64,000 nt of DNA from Papio anubis (taxonomy: Eukaryota > Chordata > Mammalia > Primates > Cercopithecidae), in assembly GCF_008728515.1 (NCBI RefSeq), contig NC_044988.1, forward strand, positions 31,847,159 to 31,911,158, given 5' to 3'. Of this stretch, positions 1-12,505 are shown piece after piece. The notes beneath the pieces are model-generated. The model saw nothing but the letters and a program-made list of their open reading frames with translations, was not told where the DNA came from and ran no database searches. The position numbers were made by a program, and so were the translations under genes. The number at the start of each line of letters is the position of its first letter. The first letter of the stretch is position 1.

Positions 1-104
1 ACCTACTATGTTAAGCACTGAGTGCTTTTCGTGCTTTACTAAGTGCTAAGGGCTTTACTAGGATGTATCATTTACTCTTTAAAAATCTCTGGAGCAGGCA
101 TTTC

Positions 105-137
<33 letters not shown>
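105..137. repeat. (GT)n microsatellite
   Basis: About 16 uninterrupted GT units lie just inside the window, in the intron following the third CARM1-like exon. Likely length-polymorphic. Confidence 0.95.
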
Positions 138-138
<1 letters not shown>

Positions 139-659
139 CTGACTATCCAGAATTTATTTAGCAGTGCGGGTTTATCTCTTCTCCACATTCTGTCCAAAAA
201 GTTCCATGTGAACTTAGTATACCCTCGGTAAAAGATGTGGCATATGACCCCAGATCAGCAAGTCAGAGCACTACTTTTCCCCTGAAGACAGTGATTGGTT
301 CATAGATGAGCACATAATCCAAGGTAGGATAACTAACTAAACTACCTAAACTAAATCTGGAGCTTTTGGCTTAAGTTATTAGGAAAAGGCAGGCTCTCCT
401 GTGGAATTTAGAGTCGTAAAAATCAGAGGCTGGAGTTTCTGTAGCCATCTTGTTACCACGAAGGGAAAGCCTGTCTAGGAAAAGTGTTAAATCAGAGGAA
501 GTAGAGATAATTGATAAGGATAGAAAAATCACATCCTGGTGACATTTTTGGAGATCCTGCAACACGTCCCAGAAGCAAACTCTGTCTCTAGGCTTTGTAA
601 TTTTTGAAAGACAGTCATTCAATTTTAGCTTAAGCCAATTTGATTTTTCTTCTACTTAC

Positions 660-770
660 AACTGAAAGAATTTCAGATGATGCAAACTTAAAGTTTTCCA
701 AGGTTACACAGCAAAACGGGGCCATGGCTGAAATTTAAATCTGATTAACGGCAAAGCTCCTGCTCTAAGC
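660..770 (-). repeat. MIR fragment
   Basis: The stretch 'ccaaggttacacagcaaaacgg' followed by 'ctgaaatttaaatctg' fits the reverse complement of the MIR core. It is old and diverged, with no sharp ends. The rest of 140-1140 shows nothing I recognise. Confidence 0.5.
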
Positions 771-1146
771 TGTTATATAATGCTTGCTCTTCTATTATGT
801 TTTGGGCCACTAGAATGAAAGGAAGGATGTGAATTATTGAACAAATGTAAGGGCTGAGTTGCGTATGGGGTGGGTCAGGGCAGTGGGGAACTACAAGTTA
901 CTTACTGAAAGGTAGTTTAAAAATTTTCTTGCTTTCAATAGTATCATTCTCTGATGATTTTCTTAATTGATGGAGGAGATTAGAGCTGGAAGACTTGAAC
1001 ACATAGTGCTCTAGGGAACTCTTTCTCCTATTCTGTGATGGCTTAGCACAGAACCTGGCAGCGCAGTGCACGCCAGTGAATGAGTGAATGAGTGAATGAA
1101 TCAATATATAAACATGGGAGAAAGCCTGAAAAGAGAGCACACTCAC

Positions 1147-1228
1147 TACTATTGGCTGCCTGAAGTATTCATCCACTGCTGCACCCCGGAGACTGGACAG
1201 ATTGACCCCATAGAAACATTGCTGGTAA
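1147..1228 (-). CDS. CARM1-like: CARM1-like exon (third of three)
   Basis: The exon is 82 nt: one base plus 27 codons, ending in phase 0. The acceptor is tttttttgtgatattttag and the donor is a perfect GTA|gtgagt. The peptide contains SLRGAAVDEYFRQPIV, matching CARM1 ALRGAAVDEYFRQPVV, a helix near the start of the barrel and dimerisation-arm region. With the preceding exon the junction codon is TG|T, giving Cys where CARM1 has Trp (NFWY). Other changes include P to Q, S to C, H to Y and D to N. The next expected exon (CARM1 DTFDIRILM region) is not in bases 1-1146, so it should lie outside the window. Confidence 0.83.
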
Positions 1229-1479
1229 CTAAAATATCACAAAAAAATCACCATGCATCTTGTCTGTCATCTGAGTCCCCAGGCGCCCCATAGCTGTTAT
1301 GTGCTATAAGGCTGCCTCATGGGTCCTCTGCGTTAGCCCTGCGGAGAATGTTTGCACATATGAAGGGCAGCTGGTCTATAGGGTGTGGCAGGAAATTCTC
1401 CCTAGAAAATTTGCAGACCCGTATTTGACATGCGGTTGGGAGAGAAAGAAGGGGAAAACAAGTTGAGTTGAAATAAATT

Positions 1480-1768
1480 GGGCTCATCCCTGTAATCCCA
1501 GCACTTTGGGAGGCTGAGGTGGGAGGATCACTTGAGCTCAGGAGTTCGAGACAAGCCTGGGAAACATGGTGAAACCTCATCTCTACTAAAATTACAAGAA
1601 TTAGCCATGCGTGGTGGCAGGTACCTATAGTCCCAGCTACTTGGGAGGCTGAGGCAGGAGAATTGCTTGAACCTGGGAGGCGGAGGTTGTAGTGAGCCCA
1701 GATCATGCCACCGCACCCCAGCATGGGTGACAGAGTGAGACTGTGTCTCTAAACAAGTAAATAAATTT
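1480..1768 (+). repeat. Alu SINE, 5' end slightly truncated
   Basis: It begins at 'ggctcatccctgtaatccc', so the first roughly 15 bases of the Alu head are gone. It then runs through both monomers to an impure A-rich tail (aaacaagtaaataaa). Divergence suggests AluJ/S age. It lies 250 bp upstream (gene sense) of the third CARM1-like exon, in antisense orientation to the gene. Confidence 0.93.
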
Positions 1769-2268
1769 GTAAGGAGATTATCAAGAAGGATATTTGGGGG
1801 TAGGAAGGCCTTTGAGCTCCTACCCTTGATCTCCCCCAATGGGTGGTCCCCGGCTCTGTGCTGTGCTGTTCAAGTGCTGAAATGCAGTTTCCTTGGTCCT
1901 CCCACTATCCCAACCAAGAGCACGACTTTAGCTCTCCAAAGCCGCTTGACACTCCTGCTGTTTGAGAAAATAGATTTTCCTTCTCTGTTCTTCCCTAGCC
2001 ACTGGCTGGTACCTTCATGATGGCATTTGTGGTGATAGCTGACACCAGGCAGCAAGTCACAAGTGAGCAGGGGATGTATCATGTGGTGATCTGGAGCCAG
2101 CTCATAACAGCTTATCAGAGCCCACTGTGCACATTTCTTCCCAATTCCATGGTCAGTGACATCTGAACCATAGAAACTGACAAACATTACATATCATGTC
2201 TCCACCCCTCCCCCCACCCAGAGAACCAGATATAACGTGTTTACCAGCACACCACTGGCTCTGTTGTA

Positions 2269-2348
2269 TTGGGTCGGTGCAAAAGTGATTGTGGTTTTTG
2301 CCATTAAAAGTAGTAGCAAAAACCCCAATTACTTTTGCACCGACCTAA
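2269..2348. mobile_element. MADE1 mariner MITE (full length, hairpin)
   Basis: This is an 80-bp near-perfect palindrome with arms 'ttgggtcggtgcaaaagtga' and '...acttttgcaccgacctaa'. It is flanked by TA on both sides (2267-2268 and 2349-2350), the mariner target site. MADE1 is the Hsmar1-derived MITE from which the primate miR-548 precursors arose. The stem is long with a small central loop around 'ccattaaaagtag'. No evidence of expression can be seen here. Confidence 0.95.
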
Positions 2349-2439
2349 TACTTTTATGTATCTGCTGCAATATAGACTGTGCCTGGAGCATAGCAGGTAT
2401 TTCGTATCAGCTTGGCTAATGGCCTTGAAAATTTAGGAA

Positions 2440-2650
2440 AGCAATCTAGGGTATGAAATCAGAGTAGCTTTGATTCCAGTTCTGCCACTGACTAGCTGTG
2501 CAATTCAGACAAGTCATTTGAACTCTGTGCACCAGTTTCCTTATCTCTAAAATGGACATAGTTACAAGCTTGCCTTTTAGGGTTCTTATGAGGGTTGAGT
2601 TAATTTTTAGAAAGCACTTTGAATGATTCTTGGCATTTGTTACTAATAGA
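2440..2650 (+). repeat. MIR SINE
   Basis: It holds the MIR core in forward sense: 'ttctgccactgactagctgt', then the 'tcagtttcctcatctgtaaa'-like motif written 'accagtttccttatctctaa', and the '...cttatgagggttgagttaat' tail. Ancient mammalian SINE. Confidence 0.85.
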
Positions 2651-2689
2651 TAAGTGTTAGCTAGTATGCCCTAAATGTACCTTCTCAGA

Positions 2690-2800
2690 TCAGCACTGGG
2701 CACTAGGGAAGTGCTGTCCAATCTGACTGTGCTGAGTTTACTTTGGGGAGCCTGTTAAGAATTCAGATTCCCAGGCCCAAACTCCAGAAAGGCTTGGCAA
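2690..2800 (+). repeat. MER5-like hAT MITE fragment
   Basis: The motif 'aattcagattcccaggccca' with a preceding 'ctgttaag' fits the central part of MER5-type non-autonomous hAT-Charlie elements. It is partial and diverged. Confidence 0.5.
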
Positions 2801-3294
2801 CCTTATCACTAGAGGTTGAAAGCCTGTATCCCTCATTAAGATTCCCTAATAAGGGTGTGTTTTATGTGTGCCGTATAGTCTGTGAATCAAATGGGAACTC
2901 AATTCATCAGTCCTCACCCTCCCCAAACCCAATATCCACCAGCCTGTAGGGAAGAAAGAAAGAAAAAAAAACCACAGAAACATGGAATAAACATAAAAAA
3001 TTAGGATGCAGTTAGATTTTGTTGAAAGGATCATCCAAAGTGAGGCTCTATATCAAAAGTGAAAGCCTCAAATGTGCTCACAGGCAGCAGTGAGGAAAGA
3101 AGCCTGATGCTATTAGTCAGCAGCCAGCCCTCAACATGCGAGCCAAACTTGAGCCCCATTGAACACTCACACATTCTTACAGGGATTGTACAATTTCTCA
3201 CCTCTGAGCTTTTGGTTGTTTTCCCCTCTACCCGGAATGCCCCTTTTCCTTTTTTGCCCTGTTAATTCCTATTTAGTCTTTAAGACTCGGCTCA

Positions 3295-5473
3295 CTGTTA
3301 TTGATGTATAGGAATGCTTGTGATTTTTGCAAGTTGATTTTGTTCCTGAGACTTTGCTGAAGTTGCATATCAGCTTAAGGAGATTTTGGGCTGAAATGAC
3401 GGAGTTTCTAAATATACAATCATGTCATCTGCAAACAGAGACAATTTGACTTCCTCTTTTCCTAATTCAATACCCTTTATTTCTTTCTCTTGTCTGATTG
3501 CCCTGGCCAGAACTTCTAATACTATGTTGAATAGGAGCGGTGAGAGAGGGCATCCTTGTCTTGTGCCGGTTTTCAAAGGGAATGTTGCCAGCTTTTGCCC
3601 ATTCAGTATGATATTGGCTGTGGGTTTGTCATAAATAGCTCTTATTATTTTGAGATACGTTCTATGAATACCTAGTTTATTGAGAGTTTTTAGCAGGAGG
3701 GGCTGTTGAATTTTGTCAAACTCCCATTCACAATTGCTACAAAGAGAATAAAATACCTAGGAAAACAACTTACAAGGGATGTGAAGGACCTCTTCAAGGA
3801 GAACAACAAACCTCTACTCAAGGAAATAAGAGAGGACACAAACAAATGGAAAAACATCCCATGCTCATGGATAGGAAAAGTCAATATCATTAAAATGGCC
3901 ATGGTGCTGAAAGTAATTTACAGACTCAATGCTATCCCCATCAAACTACCATTGACTTTCTTCACAGAATTGGAAAAAACTACTTTAAATTTCACATGGA
4001 ACAAAAAAGGAGCCCACATAGCCAGTACAATCCTAAGCAAAAAGAACAAAGCTGGAGGCATCATGCTACTTGACTTCAAACTTTATTACAAGGCTACAGT
4101 AACCAAAACAGCATGGTACTGGCACCAAAACAGATATATAGACCAATGGAACAGAACAGAGGCCTCAGAAATAACACCACACATCTACAGCTATCTGGTC
4201 TTTGACAAATCTGACAAAAACAAGCAATAGGGAAAGGTTTCCCTATTTAATAAACGTTGGGAAAACTGGCTAGCCATATGCAGAAAGCTGAAACTGGATC
4301 CCTTCCTTATACCTTATACAAAAATTAACTCAAGATGGATGAAAGACTTAAACGTAAGACCTAAAACCATAAAAACCCTAGAAGAAAACCTAGGCAGTAC
4401 CATTCAGGACATAGGCATGAGCAAAGACCTCATAACTAAAACACCAAAAGCAATAGCAGCAAAAGTCAAAATTGACAAATGGGATCTAATTAAACTAAAG
4501 AACTTCTGCACAGCAAATGAAACTATCATCAGAGTGAACAGTCAACCTAAAGAATGGGAGAAAATTTTTGCAATCTATCCATCTGACAAAGGGCTAATAT
4601 CCAGAATCTACAAAGAACTTAAACAAATTTACAAGAAAAAAACAACCCCATCGAAAAGTGGGCAAAGGATATGAACAGACACTTCTCAAAAGAAGACATT
4701 TATCAGCCAACAAACTTATGAAAAAAAGCTCATCATCACTGGTCATTAGAGAAATGCAAATCAAGACACAATGAGATGCCATCTCATGCCAGTTAGAATG
4801 GTGATCATTAAAAAGTCAGGAAACAACAGATGATGGAGAGGATGTGGAGAAACAGAAATGCTTTTACACTGCTGGTGGGAGTGTAAATTGGTTCAAACAT
4901 TGTGGAAGACAGTGTGGCGATTCCTCAAGGATCTAGAACTAGAAATACCATTTGACCCAGCAATCCCATTACTGCATATATACCCAAAGGATTAATAAAC
5001 CATTCTACTATAAAGACACATGCACATGCATGTTTATTGTGGTTCTGTTCACAATAGCAAAGACTTGGAACCAACCCAAACGCCCATCAATGATAGACTG
5101 AATAAAGAAAATGTGGCACATATACACCATGGAATACTATGCATCCATAAAAAAGGATGAGTTCACGTCCTTTGCAGGGATGTGGATGAAGATGGAAACC
5201 ATCATTCTCAGCAAACTAACACAAGAACAGAAAACCAAACACCACATGTTCTCATAAGTGCGATTTGGACAGTGAGAACACATGGACACAGGGAGGGGAA
5301 CACCACACACAGGAGCCTGTCAGGGGGTGGGAGGTAGGGGGAGGGATAGCATTAGGAGAAATATCTAATGTAGATGACGGGAGTTGATGGGTACAGCAAA
5401 TCACCATGGCACATGTATGCTTATGTAACCTGCATGTTCTGCACATGTACCCCAGAACACAAAGTATAATAAT
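3295..5473 (+). mobile_element. L1 insertion, 5'-inverted (twin-primed)
   Basis: 3295-3717 is L1 ORF2 in reverse orientation; on the minus strand the reverse transcriptase active-site motif FADD is visible in the frame at 3370-3576. 3718-5473 is forward sense: the rest of ORF2, the 3'UTR ending with the 'gcacatgtaccccagaacac' motif, and a short A-rich tail. The inverted segment and the forward segment abut in ORF2. Target-site duplications are AAGACTCGGCTCA (3282-3294) and AAGACTGTGCTCA (5474-5486), with two mismatches. ORF2 is broken by stops (for example after KNKQ at 4230) and the element is dead. Age is primate (L1PA/L1PB-like) by the 3'UTR. Confidence 0.93.
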
Positions 5474-6015
5474 AAGACTGTGCTCAAAAATTTCCATTTA
5501 AGAATGCAAAACCTTGTGTTATGATTAAGTATCTATGCTTCATTCACTTAAAAGCAGAAGAATTTTCTTATTCATCAGAGTATACTTAACACTTAGCATG
5601 GGGCAAGGAATATTGTTAGGGTGAAAAAGATCTGTCCACATTTATTTATTTAATGAATAAATTAATCAGTGAATGAACTGGAATGAACTGGAGGGCTTGG
5701 TACTCTAAATGGCCCTATATGTGGGTACAGGCATCAATGACAATGAAGAGGAAATGGGAAAAGTCATTTGGCCAAGTTTCTTCAGCTTCATCACTCAATT
5801 CCTAATCTTCTGCTTCTACCAAGGGCCAGAGCCAAGCTGGCCCACTGGTAAAGCCAAATGGTGCTTCACATCATTTTATAAACACATACATTGAAAACAA
5901 GCCTCCTATAATCCTAGAAAATGTCTGGAAATAGAACACTGTAGATTTAAATGGCTTTAACAGAACGACAATGGGAGTGTTCTTGGGGAAATAATCATGT
6001 CACAACAGCCTATTA

Positions 6016-6070
6016 TTAGGTTGATGCAAAAGGAGTCGCAGGTTTTGCCATTACTTTTGCACCAAACTTA
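6016..6070. mobile_element. MADE1 MITE with internal deletion
   Basis: The ends 'ttaggttgatgcaaaag' and 'acttttgcaccaaactta' are MADE1 termini with TA on each side. The length is 55 instead of 80 bases, so the centre and part of one arm are deleted and the hairpin is short and asymmetric. Confidence 0.85.
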
Positions 6071-6074
6071 TATT

Positions 6075-6160
6075 TGAAGGAGGGAGGAAGAAAAGGAGAT
6101 GAGTGAAAGAATGAGAGAAGGAGAGGGAGGGGGAGAAGGAGGGAGAGACAGAAAGAAAAT
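6075..6160. repeat. GA-rich low-complexity tract
   Basis: Purine-only stretch of ggga/gaaa units, such as 'gagagggagggggagaagga'. No gene signal. The remaining 5490-7580 holds no repeat or gene I can identify with confidence. An open frame of 165 codons at 6360-6857 (+) matches nothing I know. Confidence 0.8.
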
Positions 6161-7579
6161 TTTTCAATAGCTTAGAAAACTATGGTTTTTAGACTTTATT
6201 GGAAAATTTTTAAAAGTACTGATGCCTCTGAATTGTGATACATTTGATCTAGGGATAGCCCTAGTGCCTGTTTATTTCCACAGCTAAACAGGTGATTCTA
6301 AAGTGCAACCAGGGTTGGGTACTAAGTTAGTTGTTCTAGATTCTTGACCAAGTAGATTCTTGGCCAAAAAGATTATTGGCCAAAAAGAAAACTCCAGGGG
6401 CAAAGACAGTCCTCCACATGGCATGACTGAATTGAAAACTTCCGTCTATCCACTGAATACCACCTCAGCTCTCAAAGAGGATGATGCGTCTGTGCCATTT
6501 GCTTTGCATGTTCAGTACCAATTAAAACCCATAAGCCACAAACAGTGTGGTGCAGATGGGCACCATTTCTGGGGCAGATGGAAAGCTGTGGGCAAAGAGC
6601 CCACTGCCTGGGTTTTTAAAAAAATTCTGGCTGGACCATATTTCATATTTCTAATTCTTAGAAATTTTAAATATCCTTCTGCAATGCATCATAAAATAAT
6701 TAAAGCAGATAAAATCTGGCATCTCTCGTGGTCTCCTGAGATACATCGTGTGTGTCAGGGGGTCAGGGAGATTGATCAGGCAACTAATCTGTTGAATGGG
6801 GAGCTAGGAATAGTTTCCATTGTTTTCATCAGCTGTGGCTTCTATTTTCTAAGTTAATTTAGGGTGTCTTTATGAGCACGTAAGAGAGAGGGTCTGGGTG
6901 TTTTTTTCTCCCGAGTTCACATTCCCAATTCCTACCATTCTTCATGTGGGAAATCCTTCACATTTACCAACACCACAACCATCATGCATGCAACATCTGG
7001 AAATGCCTAAAAATACAGTTCATATAAATCAGACACTTTAAGAAGAATCTTGTCTTTATTCTATTCTGACAAAAAAGCTGCTCATCCCTATTAAGAAGTT
7101 TTCTTCCTTTGTAAAAAAAAGAAGGAAGGTAGAAGATAAATGAGAGAGAGAGAGAAGTGGGATGGTGTTGGGGGATGGGAATCCAGGTTGTGCTGTTTGA
7201 CAGTTAAGCAACTTTTGTGTCTTAATGTGCTGTGCTCTACCAGAATTAACAACCAAGTGTACACTAACCTGATGGGAGACGTATGTAACCCCAAGAACTA
7301 GGAAACAAAAGCAAAGATTCAAAAATGTCACTACAGCCACAAAGAATGTTGAAAATGTGGCATAGGAGTATGGTTGGGAGTTCCTAGTAGGAGAAGGGTG
7401 TGTGTCTAGGAATAAATTGCATCTTTATTTGATTTCTTATACGTTCCTTGTATACAGCAGGACTTGAGGCTTGGTTGTTTTTGACAAACTTCTTTTAAAA
7501 TTAAATTCTATATGGTTATTTTATGTGTTAATTGTGGCAAAAACACTTGTAAGATCTGCTCTCTTACCAAATCTTTGAG

Positions 7580-8700
7580 TTAGGATACATTATTTTTGAC
7601 TATAGGTACAATGTTGTAGAGCAGAGCTCTACTTATTTTTATCATGATTGACTAAAACTTTATACTTATTGATTAGTAATGCTCCATGTTTCCTCCAGCT
7701 GCTGGTAATCACCATTCTACTCTTTGAGTCTATAAACTTGACTATTTTAAATACCTCATATACATAGGATCAAGCAGTATTTGTCTTTCTGTGACTGGCT
7801 TATTTCATTTAGCATAATGTCCTCAAGGTTCATCTACCTTGTCACATATTACAGACACGCTGCCATGTTCTGCCTTCTGTTTTTAATATTTGACAATGTT
7901 TCCTGTATGATTTTATTTTTTTAAACTTTCATTTTAGGTTTGGAGGTACATGTGAATGTTCATTACACAGGTAAACTCATGTCATGAGTGTTTGTTGTAC
8001 GGATTATTTCATCACTTGTGAATTAAGTGCAGTAACCAATAGTTATCTTTTCTGTTCCTCTCCCCACAACCCTCCACCCTCAAGCAGACCCCAGTGTCAG
8101 TTGTTTCCTTCTTTGTGTTCATAAGTTCTCATCATTTAGCTCCCACTTATCAGTGAGAATATACAGTATTTGGTTTTCTGTTCCTGCATTAGTTTACTAA
8201 GGATAATAGCCTCTAGCTCCGTCCATATTCCCACAAAACACATGACCTCATTCTTTTCCATGGCTGAATCTGCCTTCTTTTTAAGGCAAAATATATTCTA
8301 CTGTATGTATATACCACATTTTTAAAATCCATTCATCTGTTGATGGACACTTAGGCTGTTTCCGTATCTTGGCGATTGTGAATAGTGCTGCAATGAATAT
8401 AGGAGTACTAACATCTCTTAAAGATCCTGATTTCAATTCTTTTGGATAAATACCCGAAAGTGGGATTGCTGAATCATATGGTAGTTTTATTTTTAAATTT
8501 TTGAATAACCTACATATATTTTTTCATAGCAGCTGTACAATTTCATTCCTGTTAACAATGCACGAGGGTACCATTTTCTCCACATACTCACCAACACTTG
8601 TCTTATTTTTTTCAATAATAGCCATCCTGAAGGGTGTGAAGTGATCTCTCACTGTGATTTCGATTTGATACAATTTTCCACCCCAGCCGACTGCAGGCAT
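7580..8700 (-). repeat. L1 3'-end fragments, antisense (two ages)
   Basis: 7580-7900 matches the reverse complement of an older L1M 3' region ('ttagcataatgtcctcaagg', 'cttatttcatttag'). 7905-8700 is a primate L1 3'UTR/ORF2 end in reverse, including 'taggtttggaggtacatgtg', 'cattacacaggtaaac' and 'attcatctgttgatggacac'. No coding potential is left. Confidence 0.85.
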
Positions 8701-8839
8701 ATCAACCACTGTGGAAAGTGGTATCTGTGCAAAGATGTGTGCTCATTATGTCTCTGATTTTACTGGTTTAAACACCAGCAAAGTAGTGTGGCTTGTGTTT
8801 GCCATATGCTATAGTTAGATATTTTTTTGTATTTGTAAT

Positions 8840-8862
8840 CTTTTTTTTTTTTTTTTTTTTTT
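8840..8862. repeat. Poly(T) tract
   Basis: About 22 consecutive T. It is not clearly attached to a recognisable SINE, and may be the tail of a retroelement lying in reverse. Confidence 0.85.
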
Positions 8863-8869
8863 AAGTATA

Positions 8870-10980
8870 AATGAGAGAGGGAAAACAGGTGCACTTCAGA
8901 CCATGGCTCTTTGGTAAAAAGTAAGGGAAAGTCTGTGATTCTGTAAAGAAATCTGTGGAGCATTCTCAGGTGTGTCAAGCTAAATCTAGATATTATAGTG
9001 GTTGGCCTAAGAATTGGACCTATGAAAGCCATATTGAAAGGAAGAATGAGTCAGTCAAGGCAACTATGATGGTTATCTCATGTCTGTTCTACATGGCGAA
9101 TGGCTGCCCTTGCAGTAACAGCACCAGATTTTTTTCTGTTAGGCATCTCTTTCTTACTCACAGTTCTTGTGGTTTAGGTGGTCTTGACTATGCTTTCAAC
9201 ATGTGGCTCAGTCTCGGCCAGTCGCAGTGTCTTATCACCCTAGCCTTGGTGATAGACTTAGGGTTAAGCATGTGACCCAACGAGAGTCAAGCCTATGACT
9301 TTTGTTTAAACTGTGGCAAAGGAGAAGTGGTGATGGAGCTATGAGTCTATAAATCTAGATTCTCTAGAAAACACATTGCTGCCATGAGGGGAAAGTTACC
9401 TAAGAATGGAGCCAAGCTGAGTGAGATAGAGAGACCAGGATCCAATATAAGTGCCTTGAAATCCATTTACGTCTGAGAAGCTGAATCTATCCTTAGACTT
9501 TTCAGATACATTAGTCATAAATACTCTTTTTCCCTAAGTGACTTTTTGTGTGACTTTTGGCCACTTAAGAAGTGTCTTAACTGAAAAAAATTAATGGGTC
9601 TTTATGCACCGCACTATGTACATACAATTCTGAGAGAATAGCTTTGCCTGGTTCAGTGAAGTCCTAGTTCTACCAGGACTGAACTAAATTGTTACAACCC
9701 ATAATTGGGCCAGGGGATGGGAATACTGCATATCCCTGACAACACAAGTCAGGATGTATAAAAAAGGCATGAACTTGATCGAGGCAGAATATTATAAAAG
9801 AGCCATGAGTTTGACAAACATTATGAAACAAGATAAATACAGAAATCAAGGCTTATCCTAAGAGCAAAAGCCAGATGAGTTCAAGAGCTGCAGATATAAA
9901 CAGAGTTGCAGAGGACATATCAAGAATGAGTACTAGGCAACTGAAAGAGGATTAGAGACCAAGAAATCACTGAAATATGAATGGGATAAGGACGGAGGCA
10001 CATGAAAATACTGACATGATTTTTCAGTAACGGTAATATTCCTACAAAAGTTCCTTCTCTGTGACATTTTGTGCTGTTTACTTGACTTCTGAAAAAATTT
10101 TGGTTATCTCATATGCTAATTTGAAATATTTTTATTTGATCTTCATAGTATTTCTATGAACTAGTGACCATCAGGGTCAAATATACTTTTGGGAATGACC
10201 AGAAGGCCTAAAACTCAAACTATGCAAAAGAAACTTTAGTGGGAAATTTAGGTTGATGCATAATTAGGCTACGAACAAATCGTTCATTACCTTCACAGTA
10301 GACTTCGGCAGCTTGTCCACTCAGTAGAATGGATTTCTTTAAAAATAATGTTTCTCAGTAGTACCATGGCCAACAAGGTATTTGGTAGACTCAGAGTAGA
10401 AAGGAACAAAAAGGGAGCTCTCATTGCCTGTAGCAATATTCTACATACATTTATCTTCCCTCATCCTTTGCAAACACAGACCTCCGATTTCTGTAAAAAA
10501 CAACTGACTTGAGGCCATTCACCGCTGGGATCCCTGATTTCACTCAATTGACTTTGCTCTGGTCAAGTATGACAGACGCATACTATCCATGCATAATACT
10601 CTGAAAAGGGAACTGGAAAATGTCGTTTGGTGCCTTCACCTTTTAAGTGCCATCCCAGATCTTTCTTACCTGTCTCTGGAAACCTCAGCCATGTGTTCTG
10701 CACCAACTGTGCCAAAGGATGGGCTCCTCTGACCTTGCATGGGCACAGTGCAACAATGTCTCACCCCAGGCCTGCACAATGTGCCTCTCTCCTCCTACCC
10801 TGGGGCATCCCTGTTAACTTTGGGTATGAGATGCCATAAGACCCAGAAGGCTAGTTAATGTCGGCAGGATGAGTATTTGATAAATGAGGAGATAAAAGCC
10901 AGCGTATAAATTCATTTATCTCCCTGTATAAACTGTCCTGAGATGTAGTTCATTTGATCTTTTGAAGACGGTCCTGAGAG
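8870..10980. other. Intronic sequence without recognised features
   Basis: No exon, RNA gene or confidently named repeat was seen on either strand. Part of 9160-9530 ('gtgacccaacgagagtcaag') looks like a diverged medium-reiteration repeat that I cannot name. Confidence 0.5.
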
Positions 10981-12498
10981 AGCCAGCAATCTCTTGTTTA
11001 ATACTAGGCGGTGGTCAGCATGGTGATAATAGCAGCAGCAGCCTGTGCCAAGCAGCCGCTACCCCGACGCCGGCTGCAGTGGGGTACAGGAGTAGGCCGT
11101 GGGCCCTCAGGTACAGATGCTGAGGTGGGCAGCCCCTGGAGCCTACCACTGGGAGCGCCCCCGGAACCTGCTGCCCTGAGAACCCACCCCTGGGAACCCC
11201 GGGAATGGGGCTGGGCCGAGCCACCCGCTGGAGGGAGAGCAGTGAGGTCAGGCAGAGAAAAATGGGCAGAGACGGTCCCCGAGGCAGAGCTGGGCCCAGG
11301 GCGGTGCCGCGCTTGCATGCGGAGCATGGGGCCCGGGCCCGAGATGTGGAGTTGGGGCCCCGCTTCAGGGGCCCAGGACAAGAAGTGGGAGTGGCACCCA
11401 CTTCGAGGACCTGCCCAGTGACATGGCCACTGCACCCAACCTGCCGATGGCGCCAGGTTCCTGCGCCTCAGGAAAAGGCTCTGTAAGGGGCCTCCTGAGA
11501 TGGTATCCCCAGGACATGCCCCACATTAAGGTGACCACCAAGCCAGACAATCCTGATGGTCAGGCCCCGCGCCTGCCATCTGCTCCTGGAGGCGCCCCCT
11601 AACCCCAGGCATGGCCGTGAGCCGGCCAGGCTGTACTGAGGCAGGGGGCGTGTCCTGTTCATTGGAGAGTTTCAGCCCAGTGGGTGAACCAGACACTGTT
11701 CAAAGGGACAGGAGTTAGCAAGCAGGATGAGGGGGAGTCCCAGGGCCACCCCTGAGCACTGGGGCCACAGGGAGAACTCGTGACATCACCTCTGCCCCAG
11801 ACGCAGGCCTCGGCCCAGTGAGGACATGAAGCCCCCGCCCCAGGCTGCAAGGAAGCACCACCGGGGCTGCACGTTCCATGGAGCTGGTGGGACCTGGAGA
11901 CAGGCGAGAGCCCCGCCCTTCCAAGTTGGAGCAAGAACTTCTAGGGTACAGCTGCAGCTGCTGTAGGGTGGCTGCAGACCCAGACATCTCTGCATTCTTG
12001 GTGGCCTAGGAGGATCCCCTTGCCCCTTGTAGGCTAGGAAGTTCCTGCTGCTGCTGCCTGGCTTCTCCCCGCTGTTGGTGTCTACTTCGATTTTGGACTT
12101 AAGTTGGGGCCAAGTCCAGGCGCTGTTGCAGTCTGGCCAGGTGTGCACATGATTACGGCAGTGCTGACACACCGGCCCCCTGCCCCTCGACCTCCTGCAG
12201 ACTTTGGGCTCTGACAAACATGAAAGGGAGGCTTAGAGGTGGCTGAGGACAACCTGGCACTGGCCTGCAGGCGCCCCTTGGCATGAAGGCATGAACAGTG
12301 GCGGGAGACAGACAAGCCTCCTGGGCAGAAGGGGTTGGGTCCCCAGTGAAGCCTCATCTTCAAGCCAGGGAGGGTCTGAAACCTGAGGGCTGGGCGGCCA
12401 GTCACCCTGACCTGAGGGGAACTTGGGGTGCTTTTCCCTGGGAGGGCCCATAGCCACCTGTGGATCAATCAGCACACACTTCCTCCCCTCTGAGTCCC

Positions 12499-12505
12499 AT
12501 AAAAA
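12499..12505 (+). promoter_or_regulatory. LTR TATA box
   Basis: ATAAAAA within 'cccataaaaacctgg', in the position expected for the U3 promoter of the large LTR. Activity is not known. Confidence 0.6.

Noticed and set aside
898..1176. 92-aa minus-strand frame beginning MDEYFRQPIV as a small gene
   Set aside because: Only the first ten residues are real coding sequence (end of a CARM1-like exon). The rest reads past the gtgagt donor into intron.
3370..4674. Frames with reverse-transcriptase and related sequence as genes
   Set aside because: They are fragments of a dead, 5'-inverted L1 ORF2.
10250..10280. Third MADE1 copy ('ttaggttgatgcataattag')
   Set aside because: Only one partial end is present, with no second arm and no TA-flanked palindrome.
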